Assembly (NCBI GenBank): GCA_025642065.1 | Contig: JAODUP010000480.1 | Span: 80,001-144,000 of the forward strand | DNA from: Paralvinella palmiformis | Lineage: Eukaryota > Annelida > Polychaeta > Terebellida > Alvinellidae | Reading direction: 5' to 3' | DNA: 64,000 nt | Shown: positions 1 to 11,714 of the stretch, in pieces | How the letters are laid out: the number at the start of each line of letters is the position of its first letter | How positions within the stretch are numbered: position 1 is the stretch's first letter | Translations under genes and position numbers: made by a program | Notes under the pieces: generated by a model | Seen by the model: only the letters and a program-made list of their open reading frames with translations | Told to the model about the DNA's origin: nothing | Database searches by the model: none

Positions 1-66
1 GATCTCTACTGGCGAAACTGAGATCTTCCTTGAAACGTCAGACTTTGATTTCATGTTGTCTTTTAG

Positions 67-69
<3 letters not shown>

Positions 70-131
<62 letters not shown>
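70..131. repeat. (TA)n microsatellite
   Basis: Uninterrupted TA dinucleotide run. The flanks (1-69 and 132-280) show no open frame or recognisable element. Confidence 0.95.
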
Positions 132-133
<2 letters not shown>

Positions 134-283
134 GCTTGTAAATAATGACATACACAGTCAACATATAAATTTATAAACACAGCTGTATAGTAGTGCTATA
201 TACAGCTGTACTCATATAGCAGGTGTGAAGATTTTTATATAATACTTAGAAACATACAGTAACACTTTAATGACGATCGATGT

Positions 284-365
284 TTTACAGCCACTTTTGT
301 GCACATGATGGGCTAAATGTGCCAAGCAACCTCCAAATGTAATGAAACGACGTAAAATGTGTTGT
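284..365 (-). mobile_element. 3' fragment of SINE family A
   Basis: Read on the minus strand this matches the 3' body of the full SINE at 2805-3004: the order of the GTCGTTTCATTAC-like, CTTGGCACATTT-like and GTGCACAAAAGTGGC-like blocks is the same. The tRNA-like head is missing, as expected for a 5'-truncated or decayed copy. Confidence 0.6.
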
Positions 366-560
366 TTGTATTATTGCAGGTCGTGAATAAATTGATTATG
401 TAATGTAGATATGAAATATTCAAGTGTGAATATGCTACAGTTAATCTGTATAATCAGGTAATATTGATATTTACCTGAAATGTTCAGGTAATACGTCTAT
501 TGCTAACTGAGATTTAATACAGATTACCTGAAAATCTCAGGTAATATACATACTACCTCA

Positions 561-571
561 TTATATATAAA

Positions 572-660
<89 letters not shown>
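561..660. repeat. (AT)n microsatellite
   Basis: Long, nearly pure AT run of about 100 bp. Confidence 0.95.
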
Positions 661-663
<3 letters not shown>

Positions 664-837
664 ATGTTTTAAAGGTCTGTTTGCTGCGGCATGTAAACTG
701 TATTATCTGTGCCAGATATTTGGGGGGAGGTACTCCAATGATAATTAACTCAATCAGCTGACAAGATGTTATTTGGTTTTGATTGATTTAAACATACATA
801 AATATAGACAATTTTCCTAAATCGCCTTTCCTGGAAT

Positions 838-958
838 TAGCCTCATCGTCGGCCATACCGGGAACATATAACTGAGGGGCGACACCTGAGGTAACCCCCC
901 CCCCACCCCTACACACGCAGGTATGAGTCTGAATCGAAACCACAGGTTGGAGTGGGGG
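838..958 (-). mobile_element. Decayed tRNA-derived SINE fragment
   Basis: The minus strand has a degenerate Pol III box-B-like motif (GGTTTCGATTCAGAC, near 926-942), followed by a short SINE-like body with a C-run at 897-904. It ends next to the (AC)n/(AT)n tract. There is no intact A box, so this is a remnant. Confidence 0.4.
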
Positions 959-976
959 CCGAATAATATAACCAAG

Positions 977-979
<3 letters not shown>

Positions 980-1041
<62 letters not shown>
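980..1041. repeat. Compound (AC)n(AT)n microsatellite
   Basis: A pure AC run (about 980-1024) runs directly into an AT run. Confidence 0.95.
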
Positions 1042-1825
1042 TTTTATATACAAGGTTGCCATTTTATACATTAATTCGAAATTAGAAATATACAGAATAA
1101 ATATATTTGCATAATATCTAAGCCATTCATACATAATTACCTATGCATACATTTTAGGTTATAGTTATGTAATAATAAGTTATATACACTCTGATATACG
1201 TTACTCGGATTTCTTGTTTTCGTATTTTTAAACGTGAATTTTTAATCTCATTATTCAACGAGTAAATATTGTTCGATTATTTATTCAGTTGCGTTTCATA
1301 ATTTGTCTACTCTTTCTAAACTTTGGTTAAGGATAAATTGAATAGTTACGAGTTAAAAATAGATGCTCACTTTCAGATTAATAACCGTTCATAGGAATTA
1401 AAAATAAACGTTACTACAATAATCCATCTTGTACTATTAGCAAGGAGACAGGAGATGCTGTCACTTCTATGTACATCGTGCATTCCATAACGGCAAACAA
1501 TTCACTTCCATATGTCGAACAACACCAAATACGACTAAACTGTTGCAATCCAACCTTTTATCTAAATATAAGTTTTTGTTCAACGGAATCTTAAGTATAA
1601 CAACATAACTAAGCCTTTTATGCAAAAAAAACAACACTACATTTGCACGAGAGTTATACTTTGTGTTTAATCATTCGAACAATATATCCTACAATGTATG
1701 TACTAGCATTAATAGTTTTTGTGGATGTTACCCCTAAACCGGCGAAATGGTGTGAATACAAGCGTAATATGCACTATTCGTAACGCATGCGCAGTGAGTA
1801 GCAATAAAAGGAAGCCGCACCCAAA

Positions 1826-1978
1826 ATGGCTGAGCAAGACCAGATATTAGTTGCTAATCGTCATAATTATATCGCACAATTAAACTATTTTGTCCATATT
1901 ATCAGGAAGTTCATTATAACTGGTTATTTATTTAATGCAAGCTATAATATAATTTTGCATATTTTACCATTGTTATAA
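1826..1978 (+). CDS. Small ORF of 50 codons, unrecognised, present in both duplicates
   Basis: It begins ATGGCTGAGCAAGACCAG, shortly downstream of a GCATGCGCA motif and AATAAAAGG, and ends TAA. The residue pattern (M-A-E-Q-D-Q-I-L-V-A-N-R, then alternating hydrophobics and a stretch near F-I-I-T-G) has a faint likeness to the first helices of a CARD or death-fold domain, but it is too short and degenerate to assign. The second copy (4753-4905) keeps the start, stop and length, with one silent and two replacement changes. This could be a first exon, a relic, or chance. No matching downstream exon was found. Confidence 0.25.
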   Translation: MAEQDQILVANRHNYIAQLNYFVHIIRKFIITGYLFNASYNIILHILPLL

Positions 1979-2804
1979 GAAGAATATATGTTAATCTACG
2001 ATGTGGGTATTTTATGGAGATAAATGAAACCGTAGCATTAGTAGTTATTAAAATATTATGTGTGTGGGGGGGGGGTGCGTGTGTGCCTGTGACTTAATTC
2101 GTTTTCCAATCATTTTGTATAAGTGGCATGAAATCAAGAGCGCTGATCGTGACTCACATCCGTAGTTTTACAGGCCGTCACCAGATGTCGCACTAGTTGT
2201 GAAATTATCCAGTGATTTCTTGGTCAGTAGTATAGATGATATATCAGGTTGATCTAGGATAAATACTGGAAGCAGTTCATATGATAAAATACACGCATAT
2301 TGCAGAAGGTAAAATACGAATATATTAGGCATAAAATACATAAATACGTATATAATGGTTTGGATCATGGGGACACTAAATTTGGAGAAAGGATATAAAA
2401 TGAGTTTTAATATCTCACTATAAAAAGTCGGCGACATAAATTAAAATTTTGTGCTTTATCGTTAATTATAAAATTAAGACCGCCAGTAACAAATGAACAG
2501 GGACTCTCCGAACCAGATAATTGTATAATGGTCGTTTGCAATCGAGCCAACTAACAAATCAATATTGTGTGTCATTGCTCGTGTCACAATTATATTACCA
2601 GATTGCAATCAATGAATCCCCATTAAAAGAGGTGAGATAAATACGGCTTAGCTTATTTTGGAAACTCTTAAATAATCCTAATGTCCATGCTGTTTATTGC
2701 CACCGGATAAAGGCCGTTGTTGGAACAAGTATCTTACTGCTACTGCGAAAGTGTATTGCTCTCCGCACGGTGACACGTTAGCAGTGATTCGTCAAAGCAA
2801 GCTA

Positions 2805-3004
2805 AGGGCGCCTCAATGGTCTGGCGGTAGCGTGTTGGACCGCAGGTCACTACCACCCGTGTTCGAATCTAGGCGTGGGCATATCTGAACGGTGTTTCAT
2901 CTTTGACTTCGCTGCATTATCTTTGAAGGCCCGTTCGGCCCATTTAACCTACCATGTGCACAAAGGTGGCCGTAAAACATCAATCATCATAATCATCGTC
3001 ATCT
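2805..3004 (+). mobile_element. SINE family A, full length, with target-site duplication
   Basis: tRNA-like head: an A-box region (TGGTCTGGCGGTAGCG), a second half GTTGGACC...GGTCACTACCACC, and a B box GTGTTCGAATCT. A conserved body follows (GGGCATATCTGAACGGTG, CCGTTCGGCCCATTTAACC, ATGTGCACAAAGGTGGCC), then a tail AAACATCAATCATCATAATC. The 14-bp direct repeats GTCAAAGCAAGCTA at 2791-2804 and 3005-3018 are a perfect target-site duplication, which fixes both ends. Further copies lie at 5718, 34921, 41651 (-), 55146 (-) and 30938. Confidence 0.92.
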
Positions 3005-3798
3005 GTCAAAGCAAGCTAGATGGGCAAGTTCGGCTTCTCACGATATTGTACTCTTTGATGGAAGTACGCTCCCGACCTGTGTACTCGTTGATCAAATTCC
3101 CATTTATCGTTCATTTGGGGCATTGCTAGGCAACAGTACTCATGTGAAATGGGTAATTTATTGGCGTCTCCTTCTGTTCGTTGAGGAATAACTATCGAAG
3201 CATTCGTTATCTGTGTAAATCCGGATTGCATTATTACATTGTTGCCTGTAAAATCCTTTGATGGCATTGACGTGAATTTCTAAATCATCAGCTTTATTCG
3301 TATATAATATTAGGTTCGTCGCAACAATATTCCCAGCCAATTTAAACGGTACTGCTTAATTGGAAAGGGGACAGTATGGCTTCACACGCACACATGGAAA
3401 AACTGGATTAGGATCATTCACTCTAAAGAAAATGCCTAAAAGCAAAACGCCAATAGAGCGGTAATACTAAATCTGATCCGGACGTGATGCTAAATTACTA
3501 AAATGATTTTTTATTGTTATATTCCTGCAATACGTCAGATTGATCAAAAATGGATTTTCTTTGGGAGTCTTTTTGAAGATCTTCGGGCAAGTATATCAAG
3601 AAGTGTGACTAAATCTCGCCTAAACGGTCACATGCTCATCAATATATACATAACGTCCAAGACATGTCTTTATAATGGAAGCAAACGTATGAAGATAGCC
3701 TTAATTCTAAATTTAATTAGACTTAGTCACCGTGGGGAAGCTCTAAATTACAGACCATATGCGTCTCCCTCATTTGAGGTTGCCAGCCACATTTCGGC

Positions 3799-3879
<81 letters not shown>
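3799..3879. repeat. (TTA)n(TTG)n compound microsatellite
   Basis: A run of TTA units switches to TTG units. The same tract, with a different length, sits in the second duplicate at 6718-6793. Confidence 0.95.
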
Positions 3880-4752
3880 ACACTGAAAGACGCGGGAAAT
3901 GATTCGGAACTTCTTCTCTACGTAGTTAACACTTTACTAAACAGAAAGATCCACCCTTATCTTCGATGAGATCCAGCAAAAGGTGGATACATAACTTCAA
4001 AAGATAGTTTTCAGTAAGCGAACTTAAGAACATCCAAAAATGGCGCTGAACAGTGTTAAATGTGATTTTTAAATTTGCTAAAAAGTCATATTTGCGTTTC
4101 TTCTCTTCTCTCCTGTCCGCTGATATATGTTACTCGGATTTCTTCTTTTCGTATTTTTAAACATGAATTTTTAATCTCATTATTCAACGAGTAAATATTG
4201 TTCGATTATTTATTCAGTTACGTTTCATAATTTTTCTACTCTTTCTAAACTTTGGTTAAGGATAAATTGAATAGTTACGAGTTAAAAATAGATGCTCACT
4301 TTCAGATTAATAACTGTTCATAGGAATTAAAAATAAACGTTACTACAATAATCCATCTTATACTATTAGCAAGGAGACAGGAGATGCTGTCACTTCTATG
4401 TACATCGTGCATTCCATAACGGCAAACAATTCACTTCCAAATGTCGAACAACACCAAATACGACTAAACTGTTGCAATCCAACCTTTTATCTAAATATAA
4501 GTTTTTGTTATACGGAATCTTAAGTATAACAACATAACTAAGCCTTTTATGCAAAAACAAAACTACATTTGCACGAGAGTTATACTTTGTGTTTAATCAT
4601 TCGAACAATAAATCCTGCAATGTATGTACTAGCATTAATAGTTTTTGTGGATGTTACCTCTTAATCGGGCGAAATGGTGTGAATACAAGCGTAATATGCA
4701 CTATTCGTAACGCATGCGCAGTGAGTAGCAATAAAAGGAAGCCGCACCCAAA

Positions 4753-4905
4753 ATGGCTGAACAAGACCAGATATTAGTTGCTAATCGTCATAATTATATC
4801 GCACAATTAAACTATTTTGTCCATATTATCAGGAAGTTCATTATAACTGGTTATTTATTTAATGTAAGCTATAGTATAATTTTGCATATTTTACCATTGT
4901 TATAA
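4753..4905 (+). CDS. Second copy of the 50-codon ORF
   Basis: Same frame, start and stop as 1826-1978. Relative to the first copy, GAG becomes GAA (silent), GCA becomes GTA (Ala to Val) and AAT becomes AGT (Asn to Ser). One silent and two replacement changes cannot separate coding from neutral drift. Confidence 0.22.
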   Translation: MAEQDQILVANRHNYIAQLNYFVHIIRKFIITGYLFNVSYSIILHILPLL

Positions 4906-5717
4906 GAAGAATATATGTTAATCTACGATGTGGGTATTTTATGGAGATAAATGAAACCGTAGCATTAGTAGTTATTAAAATATTATGTGTGGGGGGGTGC
5001 GTGTGTGCCTGTGAATTAATTCGTTTTCCAATCATTTTGTATAAGTGGCATGAAATCAATCGTGACTCACATCCGTAGTTTTACAGGCCGTCACCAGATG
5101 TCGCACTAGTTGTGAAATTATCCAGTGATTTCTTGGTCAGTAGTATAGATGATATATCAGGTTGATCTAGGATAAATACTGGAAGCAGTTCATATGATAA
5201 AATACACGCATATTGCAGAAGGTAAAATACGAATATATTAGGCATAAAATACATAAATACGTATATAATGGTCTGGATCATGGGGACACTAAATTTAGAG
5301 AAAGGATGTAAAATGAGTTTAATATCTCACTATAAAAAGTCGGCGACATAAATTATAATTTTTTGTGCTTTATCGTTAATTATAAAATTAAGACCGCCAG
5401 GAATAAGGATCAGGTACTCTCCGAACCAGATAATTGTATAATGGTCGTTTGCAATCGAGCCAACTAACAAATCAATATTGTGTGTCATTGCTCGTGTCAC
5501 AATTATATTACCAGATTGCAATCTATGAATCCCCATTAAAAGAGGTGAGATAAATACGGCTTAGCTTATTTTGGAAACTCTTAAATAATCCTAATGTCCA
5601 TGCTGTTTATTGCCACCGGATAAAGGCCGTTGTTGGAACAAGTATCTTACTGCTACTACGAAAGTGTATTGCTATCCGCACGGTGACACGTTAGCAGTGA
5701 TTCGTCAAAGCAAGCTA

Positions 5718-5917
5718 AGGGCGCCTCAATGGTCTGGCGGTAGCGTGTTGGACCACAGGTCACTACCACCCGTGTTCGAATCTGGGCGTGGGCATATCTG
5801 AATGGTGTTTCATCTTTGACTTCGCTGCATTATCTTTGGAGGCCCGTTCGGCCCATTTAACCTACCATGTGCACAAAGGTGGCCGTAAAACATCAATCAT
5901 CATAATCATCGTCATCT
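5718..5917 (+). mobile_element. SINE family A within duplication copy 2
   Basis: Orthologous to the insertion at 2805-3004, with the same 14-bp target-site duplication at 5704-5717 and 5918-5931. The SINE therefore inserted before the segment duplicated. Confidence 0.92.
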
Positions 5918-6717
5918 GTCAAAGCAAGCTAGATGGGCAAGTTCGGCTTCTCACGATATTGTACTCTTTGATGGAAGTACCCTCCCGACCTGTGTACTCG
6001 TTGATCAAATTCCCATTTATCGTTCATTTGGGGCATTGCTAGGCAACAGTACTCAAGTGAAATGGGTAATTTATTGGCGTCTCCTTCTGTTCGTTGAGGA
6101 ATAACTATCGAAGCATTCGCTATCTGTGTAAATCCGGATTGCATTATTACATTGTTGCCTCTGAAATCCTTTGATGGCATTGACGTGAATTTCTAAACCA
6201 TCAGCTTTATTCGTATATAATATTAGGTTCGTCGCAACAATATTCCCAGCCAATTTAAACGGTACTGCTTAATTGGAAAGGGGACAGTATGGCTTCACAC
6301 GCACACGTGATAAAACTGGATTAGGATCATTCACTCTAAAGAAAATGCCTAAAAGCAAAACGCCAATAGAGCGGTAAATACTAAATCTGATCCGGACGTG
6401 ATGCTAAATTACTAAAATTTTATTTTTTATTGTTATATTCCTGCAATACGTCAGATTGATCAAAAATGGATTTTCTTTGGGAGTCTTTTTGAAGATCTTC
6501 GGGCAAGTATATCAAGAAGTGTGACTAAATCTCGCCTAAACGGTCACATGCTCATCAATATATACATAACGTCCAAGACATGTCTTTATAATGGAAGCAA
6601 ACGTATGAAGATAGCCTTAATTCTAAATTTAATTAGACTTAGTCACCGTGGGGAAGCTATAAATTACAGACCATATGCGTCTCCCTCATTAGTGAGCGTG
6701 CCTATAGCCGACTTTCG

Positions 6718-6719
6718 GC

Positions 6720-6771
<52 letters not shown>

Positions 6772-6793
6772 GTTGTTGTTGTTGTTGTTGTTG
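6718..6793. repeat. (TTA)n(TTG)n microsatellite, second copy
   Basis: Counterpart of 3799-3879 with fewer TTG units. Confidence 0.95.
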
Positions 6794-7036
6794 TAAACTG
6801 AAAGACGCGGGAACTGATTCGGAACTTCTTCTCTACGTAGTTAACACTTTACTAAACAGAAAGATCCACCCTTATCTTCGATGAGATCCAGCAAAAGGTG
6901 GATACATAACTTCAAAAGATAGTTTTCAGTAAGCGAACTTAAGAACATCCAAAAATGGCGCTGAACAGTGTTAAATGTGATTTTTAAATTTGCTAAAAAG
7001 TCATATTTGCGTATCTTCTCTTCGCTCCTGTCCGCT

Positions 7037-8650
7037 TCACTCGAAGCATACTTCGTTCGTGAAATAATTAAAACAAAATCGAAATATTAATTAGGAAAAT
7101 TAATAGCTCGTCATTTGGCATAATTAATTTTCCGTTGGTTCTCAGCTCGATCAAGAATGCTTCGTTTTATGTCAAAGGATTGAGAAGCCTGTCTCTAGTC
7201 ATTTACCCGTCACTAATGATATAAATTGACGACTTTGTTTGGAGTTGACAGTCACATTAAAGAAGACGGATTAATGCAGCCTATCCATGAACCACTATCA
7301 GCGTGAATAAAATCCTGGAACTAATTCGGAAAATACTGGACAATTATCCAGAACGAGCGTCAACCAAAACTAACGTCGACTCCTCCTTCAGCGGTGCAAT
7401 GATTTTTAAAACACGTCAATCACTTCTGGATTAACTATATGAAACTTTATTTCTAGAAAACCTTGTTGAAAATAATTTATGCTCCAGTAACTAGCATCTA
7501 GATACAATATACTCCCAGGTAAGTTGATGATGGCGCTGTTTTGTATCATTTAAACAGTCAACCCATTTGAGTACTTTAGTATGAGTGATTGAATTGGGTC
7601 TCTTTATGGTCATCAATGGGTAAATATGTTCATATGAATAATTACGTAAATATGAATAATTATGTTAAGATTAATAAATACGTTAATGTTATTAATTATG
7701 AATAATTGTGATAATAAGAATAAATATGTTAATATCAATAAATATGTTAATATCAATAAATTATGTTAATATCAATAAATATGTTAATATCAATAAATAT
7801 GTTAGCATCAATAAATATGCAAATATTTATAAATACTTAAATTCGAAGCAGATGGTTAGTGGTTCACTTCCATTCGAAATCCGAATAATTACTCTGAGGT
7901 TATGGAACTTTGAAATGTTTCCTTGAGGATGCCATAATACAGTAAACAATTAGTTTGTAAACATTATCTTGTCCATTTAGGAATGATTTTAAAAGTAATA
8001 TGATTATATAAATATACCCAATGCATGAATAAGTATCGATGTTCGCCACTGATCACTAGTACCTGGGTTCAAAGACCCTACCGCGCTACGCCTGAACCGT
8101 GTTTCATCCTCCATTTCATCATATTATGCCATACATCTATCGCAATACGACCATGGCATAGATGAAAGTAGGTGTAAACGTCGAAATTGTTATCTGTGTC
8201 CAAAATGACAGAATGCATCATCATTTTGTCTAAATTGGGTCTAGATCGCCGCTCTACAGAGATGGATGGAATCTAAGCTTTTGTGAGTAGAAATTGAGGA
8301 ATTGGCCAAATAAATCTCTACTGGTGATGATGTTTGGGTTAGAGTTAGACAAAGTTACCTAGATGTCTACGATATTAACTCGGCCGAATTATAATGCTTG
8401 GTCACGTCCCTACCAGTCAGGACACACGGCGCTGTGTTTGTAAATCGAAGATCAAGTTACAGGTAATAAATTAGGACAAAACATTAACACTTCCAAAACC
8501 CGGCAGCTTGTTAAGCTGGCGTTTTCTTGTTTACGCATGACTATCATGTATAAGAAAGAACGAGTTCCTTTATAGTCTTAAATAAATATATGCTCGTGTA
8601 CAGAAGCACACGCATTTGTGCATGTATATATGTATCCTTTTGTATATGTA
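7037..8650. other. No gene seen; AT-rich spacer with short repeats
   Basis: Open frames here are short and lack coding character. An 18-bp-like motif (ATATCAATAAATATGTTA) repeats imperfectly about five to six times between 7725 and 7830. A weak SINE-like stretch with GGGTTCAAAGACCC and GTGTTTCATCCTCC lies at about 8060-8130. Confidence 0.5.
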
Positions 8651-8652
8651 TC

Positions 8653-8658
<6 letters not shown>

Positions 8659-8694
<36 letters not shown>
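8659..8694. repeat. (TA)n microsatellite
   Basis: Pure TA run next to the SINE head that follows at 8706. Confidence 0.9.
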
Positions 8695-8697
<3 letters not shown>

Positions 8698-8705
8698 CCA
8701 CATAG

Positions 8706-8830
8706 GCCTTCCCATGGCGCAGTGGTTTGAATACTGCGCTGCAAAACTACAGATTGTGGGTTCAAATCCAGATCACACTGAGTTCTAGACCATACGACCC
8801 AGGTACGACCAGTGCCGATGCCAAACAACT
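8706..8830 (+). mobile_element. tRNA-derived SINE, separate family
   Basis: A-box-like ATGGCGCAGTGGTTTGAATA and B box GGGTTCAAATCCAG with tRNA-like spacing. A short body (CATACGACCCAGGTACGACC, GATGCCAAACAACTCAAATG) ends at a TA run. It differs in the body from families A, B and C. A real tRNA gene is unlikely because the acceptor arms do not pair. Confidence 0.6.
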
Positions 8831-8849
8831 CAAATGAGAACTAATTCAT

Positions 8850-9589
8850 TCTTTATATATATATATATATAAAATATATATATATATTACACAAAACAAA
8901 GACATATTAAATATAGGATATATGTATAATTTTGAGGTTGATATTGGCGTTATTAAGTTCAGCCATCTATATAATTAATACCATATGTGTAGTAACTTAC
9001 CTGTGTCACGTCCGTTGTTAGACTTCCGTTATGTAATTCCCTGTTTCTCACCTGCCAATCTTCATCAATAGCCCACAGCGACATCTTGCCAGTTGTTTAT
9101 GAAGTTACGCAAGTCACGTGAATATGTGAGGCCAATAAAAAAGCCGACCTAAGCAAGTGTTTCTACTTTTTTTAAACGTAGTAAACAGCTATTTTGGTAC
9201 AAAATGACGGGGTCTGTTAGAGAACATTGATCCGGAATTCATCCGATATCCAATTAATAAGCAAATTAATGTCATTGTTCCGGAACGAACTTCGAGAATT
9301 CAACTTCGCAAGCATAGAAATGCGCATCGACCCCAACGGATCTCCGATAGGTGGAGCTGCGATAGACCGTGTTGTCAGTGTCTGTTCTGTGATAAGGGAT
9401 TATCCTGGATCTGTTAGCACAAACAGTCTGGCTCCGGATGATGGACATAAATGTCGCACGTCACTCCAATAATATGGCGGCTCCTTGACGTGACGTCATG
9501 CTAAGCTGGTGTTAATGTAATAAGCTCTCGCTCTACTACAGACACGTGATGGTAGTCACTGGACCATTAACAAATGTTTATATCAAAGT
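8850..9589. other. No supported gene
   Basis: An open stretch at 9227-9472 (+) has no ATG start, no clear splice sites and no recognisable domain. AATAAAAAAG at 9136 followed by ACAAAATGACGGGG at 9200 looks promoter-like, but that ATG reaches a stop after eight codons. Confidence 0.4.
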
Positions 9590-9690
9590 AACGTGGGGAG
9601 GCGTGCCCAATAGGCGACAGCCAGGGGTTCCTACCCCAAACTTCAACAAGAATGGGGGTAGTATAAAATCCACAGACAGCGTGCCGAATA
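9590..9690 (-). mobile_element. Fragment of SINE family C
   Basis: Contains CCCAATAGGCGACAGCCAGGG, the counterpart of the family C 3' core (GCCGAATAAGCGACAGCCTG, read in reverse) seen intact at 45601-45785. The head is missing. The GATA array starts about 15 bp beyond it. Confidence 0.45.
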
Positions 9691-9704
9691 GATATATACA
9701 TAGA

Positions 9705-9769
<65 letters not shown>

Positions 9770-9788
9770 CAAATTGATGGATGGATAT

Positions 9789-9844
<56 letters not shown>

Positions 9845-9860
9845 GATAGATAGACAAATT

Positions 9861-9935
<75 letters not shown>

Positions 9936-9998
9936 TAATAGATAGATAGATAGATAGATAGATTGATAGATAGATAGATATAGATAGATAGATATATG

Positions 9999-10087
<89 letters not shown>

Positions 10088-10101
10088 CAAATTGATGGAT
10101 G

Positions 10102-10138
<37 letters not shown>

Positions 10139-10154
10139 ATGGATAGATAGATAA
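9705..10154. repeat. Long interrupted (GATA)n / (TAGA)n array
   Basis: About 450 bp of GATA tetranucleotides, interrupted by short ACAAATTGATGGATG-type segments that recur three times. This suggests expansion of a slightly longer higher-order unit. Confidence 0.95.
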
Positions 10155-10884
10155 ATATAATGATATATTGATTAATAATGATAACCTCTTTTCATAATTT
10201 GTATAAATAGCATTTGAACGCTTGCCTTATCTTGCCATTACCTTTGACGAGATCCCTTGGCGCTCTTTTCATAACTATGTTATGATGTTTAAAAGTGTTA
10301 GTTATAACACAGCAAACGTAATAAGAAATTTAGTTCCAGCATATTCTCCGCAAAATGAATGACCAAGTCCGTTTTTCCTCCGCCACTAATAGGAGGCAAG
10401 GATCGATATTCCGGATCAATATATCCTTGAAGGCGATCAAAAGCTGAGTGTCACAGATCCTGAAATGGTTTCTAATTCGTATTCATTAGTTGCAGCAATC
10501 AGAGTGGATGCTGAGGATTCTACCGGTGGTTGTTGTGTTGTTGTGTTCCAGAGAACGATACTCAAAATGACTGACAGTGCAAAATCAGGCAACTCTTTGA
10601 ATTCATTTCAAACATCCGATCGTCTTTTGAGATTCTAAATAGTCTGAATATAATTGTCTGAATAGTCGAAGACTAGCAAATATAATGAAATTCTTCAGAG
10701 TAAATTAACAATAACAAAAATGAACCGTTCAATTATATTTTGATCTATTATAATCTTATCCATATTACCGAATATGTGGATACTATGAAATCCTTGACAA
10801 ATATCGCAAAATCGAAGATGGGATCAACTAAGTTAATTGCTAAAATGTGTACCCAGTGTTTTGTTTTAAATACAATAGAGGTAT

Positions 10885-10933
<49 letters not shown>

Positions 10934-11330
10934 TATCTGATACCACTGAACTTGATCGCTTCTTAATCTGGGGCTCTTTTTTCGAGATGTAATCCCGATT
11001 TAACATTGTTATAATTCCATACATCTTGTCGATGTTAATTTGAATTTTTATTTGATCGATGAATAACCGGAATTTTAGACTAATATTAGACTGGTCTTCA
11101 AATAATGTACATGGCATATCTTTGCTGGCGTTGTTTTTTTTATTTTGATGAGCTATATTTACTAGAATACATTATTTCTTGCATACGATTCGATAAGCTG
11201 CTACAGGTCAAATCTATTTGCGTATTCATTAACCTCCACAAAAATAGACGTCGATTGGTGCGTTGAGTTCATTTACTGAACCTCGACGCTGATCAGATCC
11301 GAGACATAATACCCGAGAGTCGACCGAAAA
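10155..11330. other. No gene seen
   Basis: AT-rich sequence with a (TA)n run at 10889-10931. Nothing with coding character was found on either strand. Confidence 0.5.
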
Positions 11331-11334
11331 TGTA

Positions 11335-11432
11335 TACCATAAACAGTGACATCTACCGGATTCTACCCCATAACCTCTGAAGGTTTTAAGCGCAATGCTC
11401 TAACTACTGCGCTATTGGAAGTCCCCGCCAAT
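11335..11432 (-). mobile_element. tRNA-derived SINE head
   Basis: On the minus strand: GGCGGGGACTTCCAATAGCG, then CAGTAGTTAGAGCATTGCGC as a strong A-box region, then GGGGTAGAATCCGG as a degenerate B box. This is a SINE head; no 3' tail is recognisable. Confidence 0.55.
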
Positions 11433-11714
11433 AGATGACTCTTTTTATATTGTACTTTTCTCCAAACATCTCATAATAAAACACTGAATTTTTTATGTAT
11501 ACAAATAATTTCCTCTTCGAGGTGAAATGTTGTCCACTTTACGATCATTGTTTACGTTTACCGACTTCCGAAGATGACATTATACGCGAATAATTCACTC
11601 TTTAACCCGAATTTGCAGTGAAACATGTAATCGATAGTTCGATGGCGAATTTGAAGTCTGACCATGTGGAAATTTGCCAGTACAGTTATACTACCAGGTT
11701 AGTCACTTGCACTC

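Larger units (their letters stand above)
1191..4119. repeat. Tandem segmental duplication, copy 1 (2.93 kb)
   Basis: The block starting CTGATATACGTTACTCGG repeats in direct orientation at 4120 with only scattered substitutions and small indels over its whole length. The junction is clean: copy 1 ends ...CTCCTGTCCG and copy 2 starts at once with CTGATATATGTTACTCGG. The unit carries a short ORF (1826-1978), a SINE with target-site duplication (2805-3004) and a (TTA)n(TTG)n tract (3799-3879). I recognise no gene of known family in it. The most divergent stretch between the copies lies just upstream of the trinucleotide tract (about 3770-3798). Confidence 0.95.
4120..7036. repeat. Tandem segmental duplication, copy 2 (2.92 kb)
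   Basis: Direct repeat of 1191-4119, ending at ...CTCCTGTCCGCT before unique sequence. It holds the second copies of the short ORF, the SINE and the trinucleotide tract. It differs from copy 1 by scattered point changes, small indels (for example AATCAAGAGCGCTGATCGTG against AATCAATCGTG) and a replaced stretch before the (TTA)n tract. Confidence 0.95.

Noticed and set aside
3016..3340. Two overlapping minus-strand open frames (83 and 60 codons), both preserved in the second duplicate at 5929-6253
   Set aside because: Between the copies, every amino-acid-level difference that I can read in these frames is a replacement (Thr/Arg, Thr/Ala, His/Leu, Ala/Gly; Asp/Gly, Tyr/Gln, Asn/Ser). That fits neutral drift, and there are no splice sites or domains.
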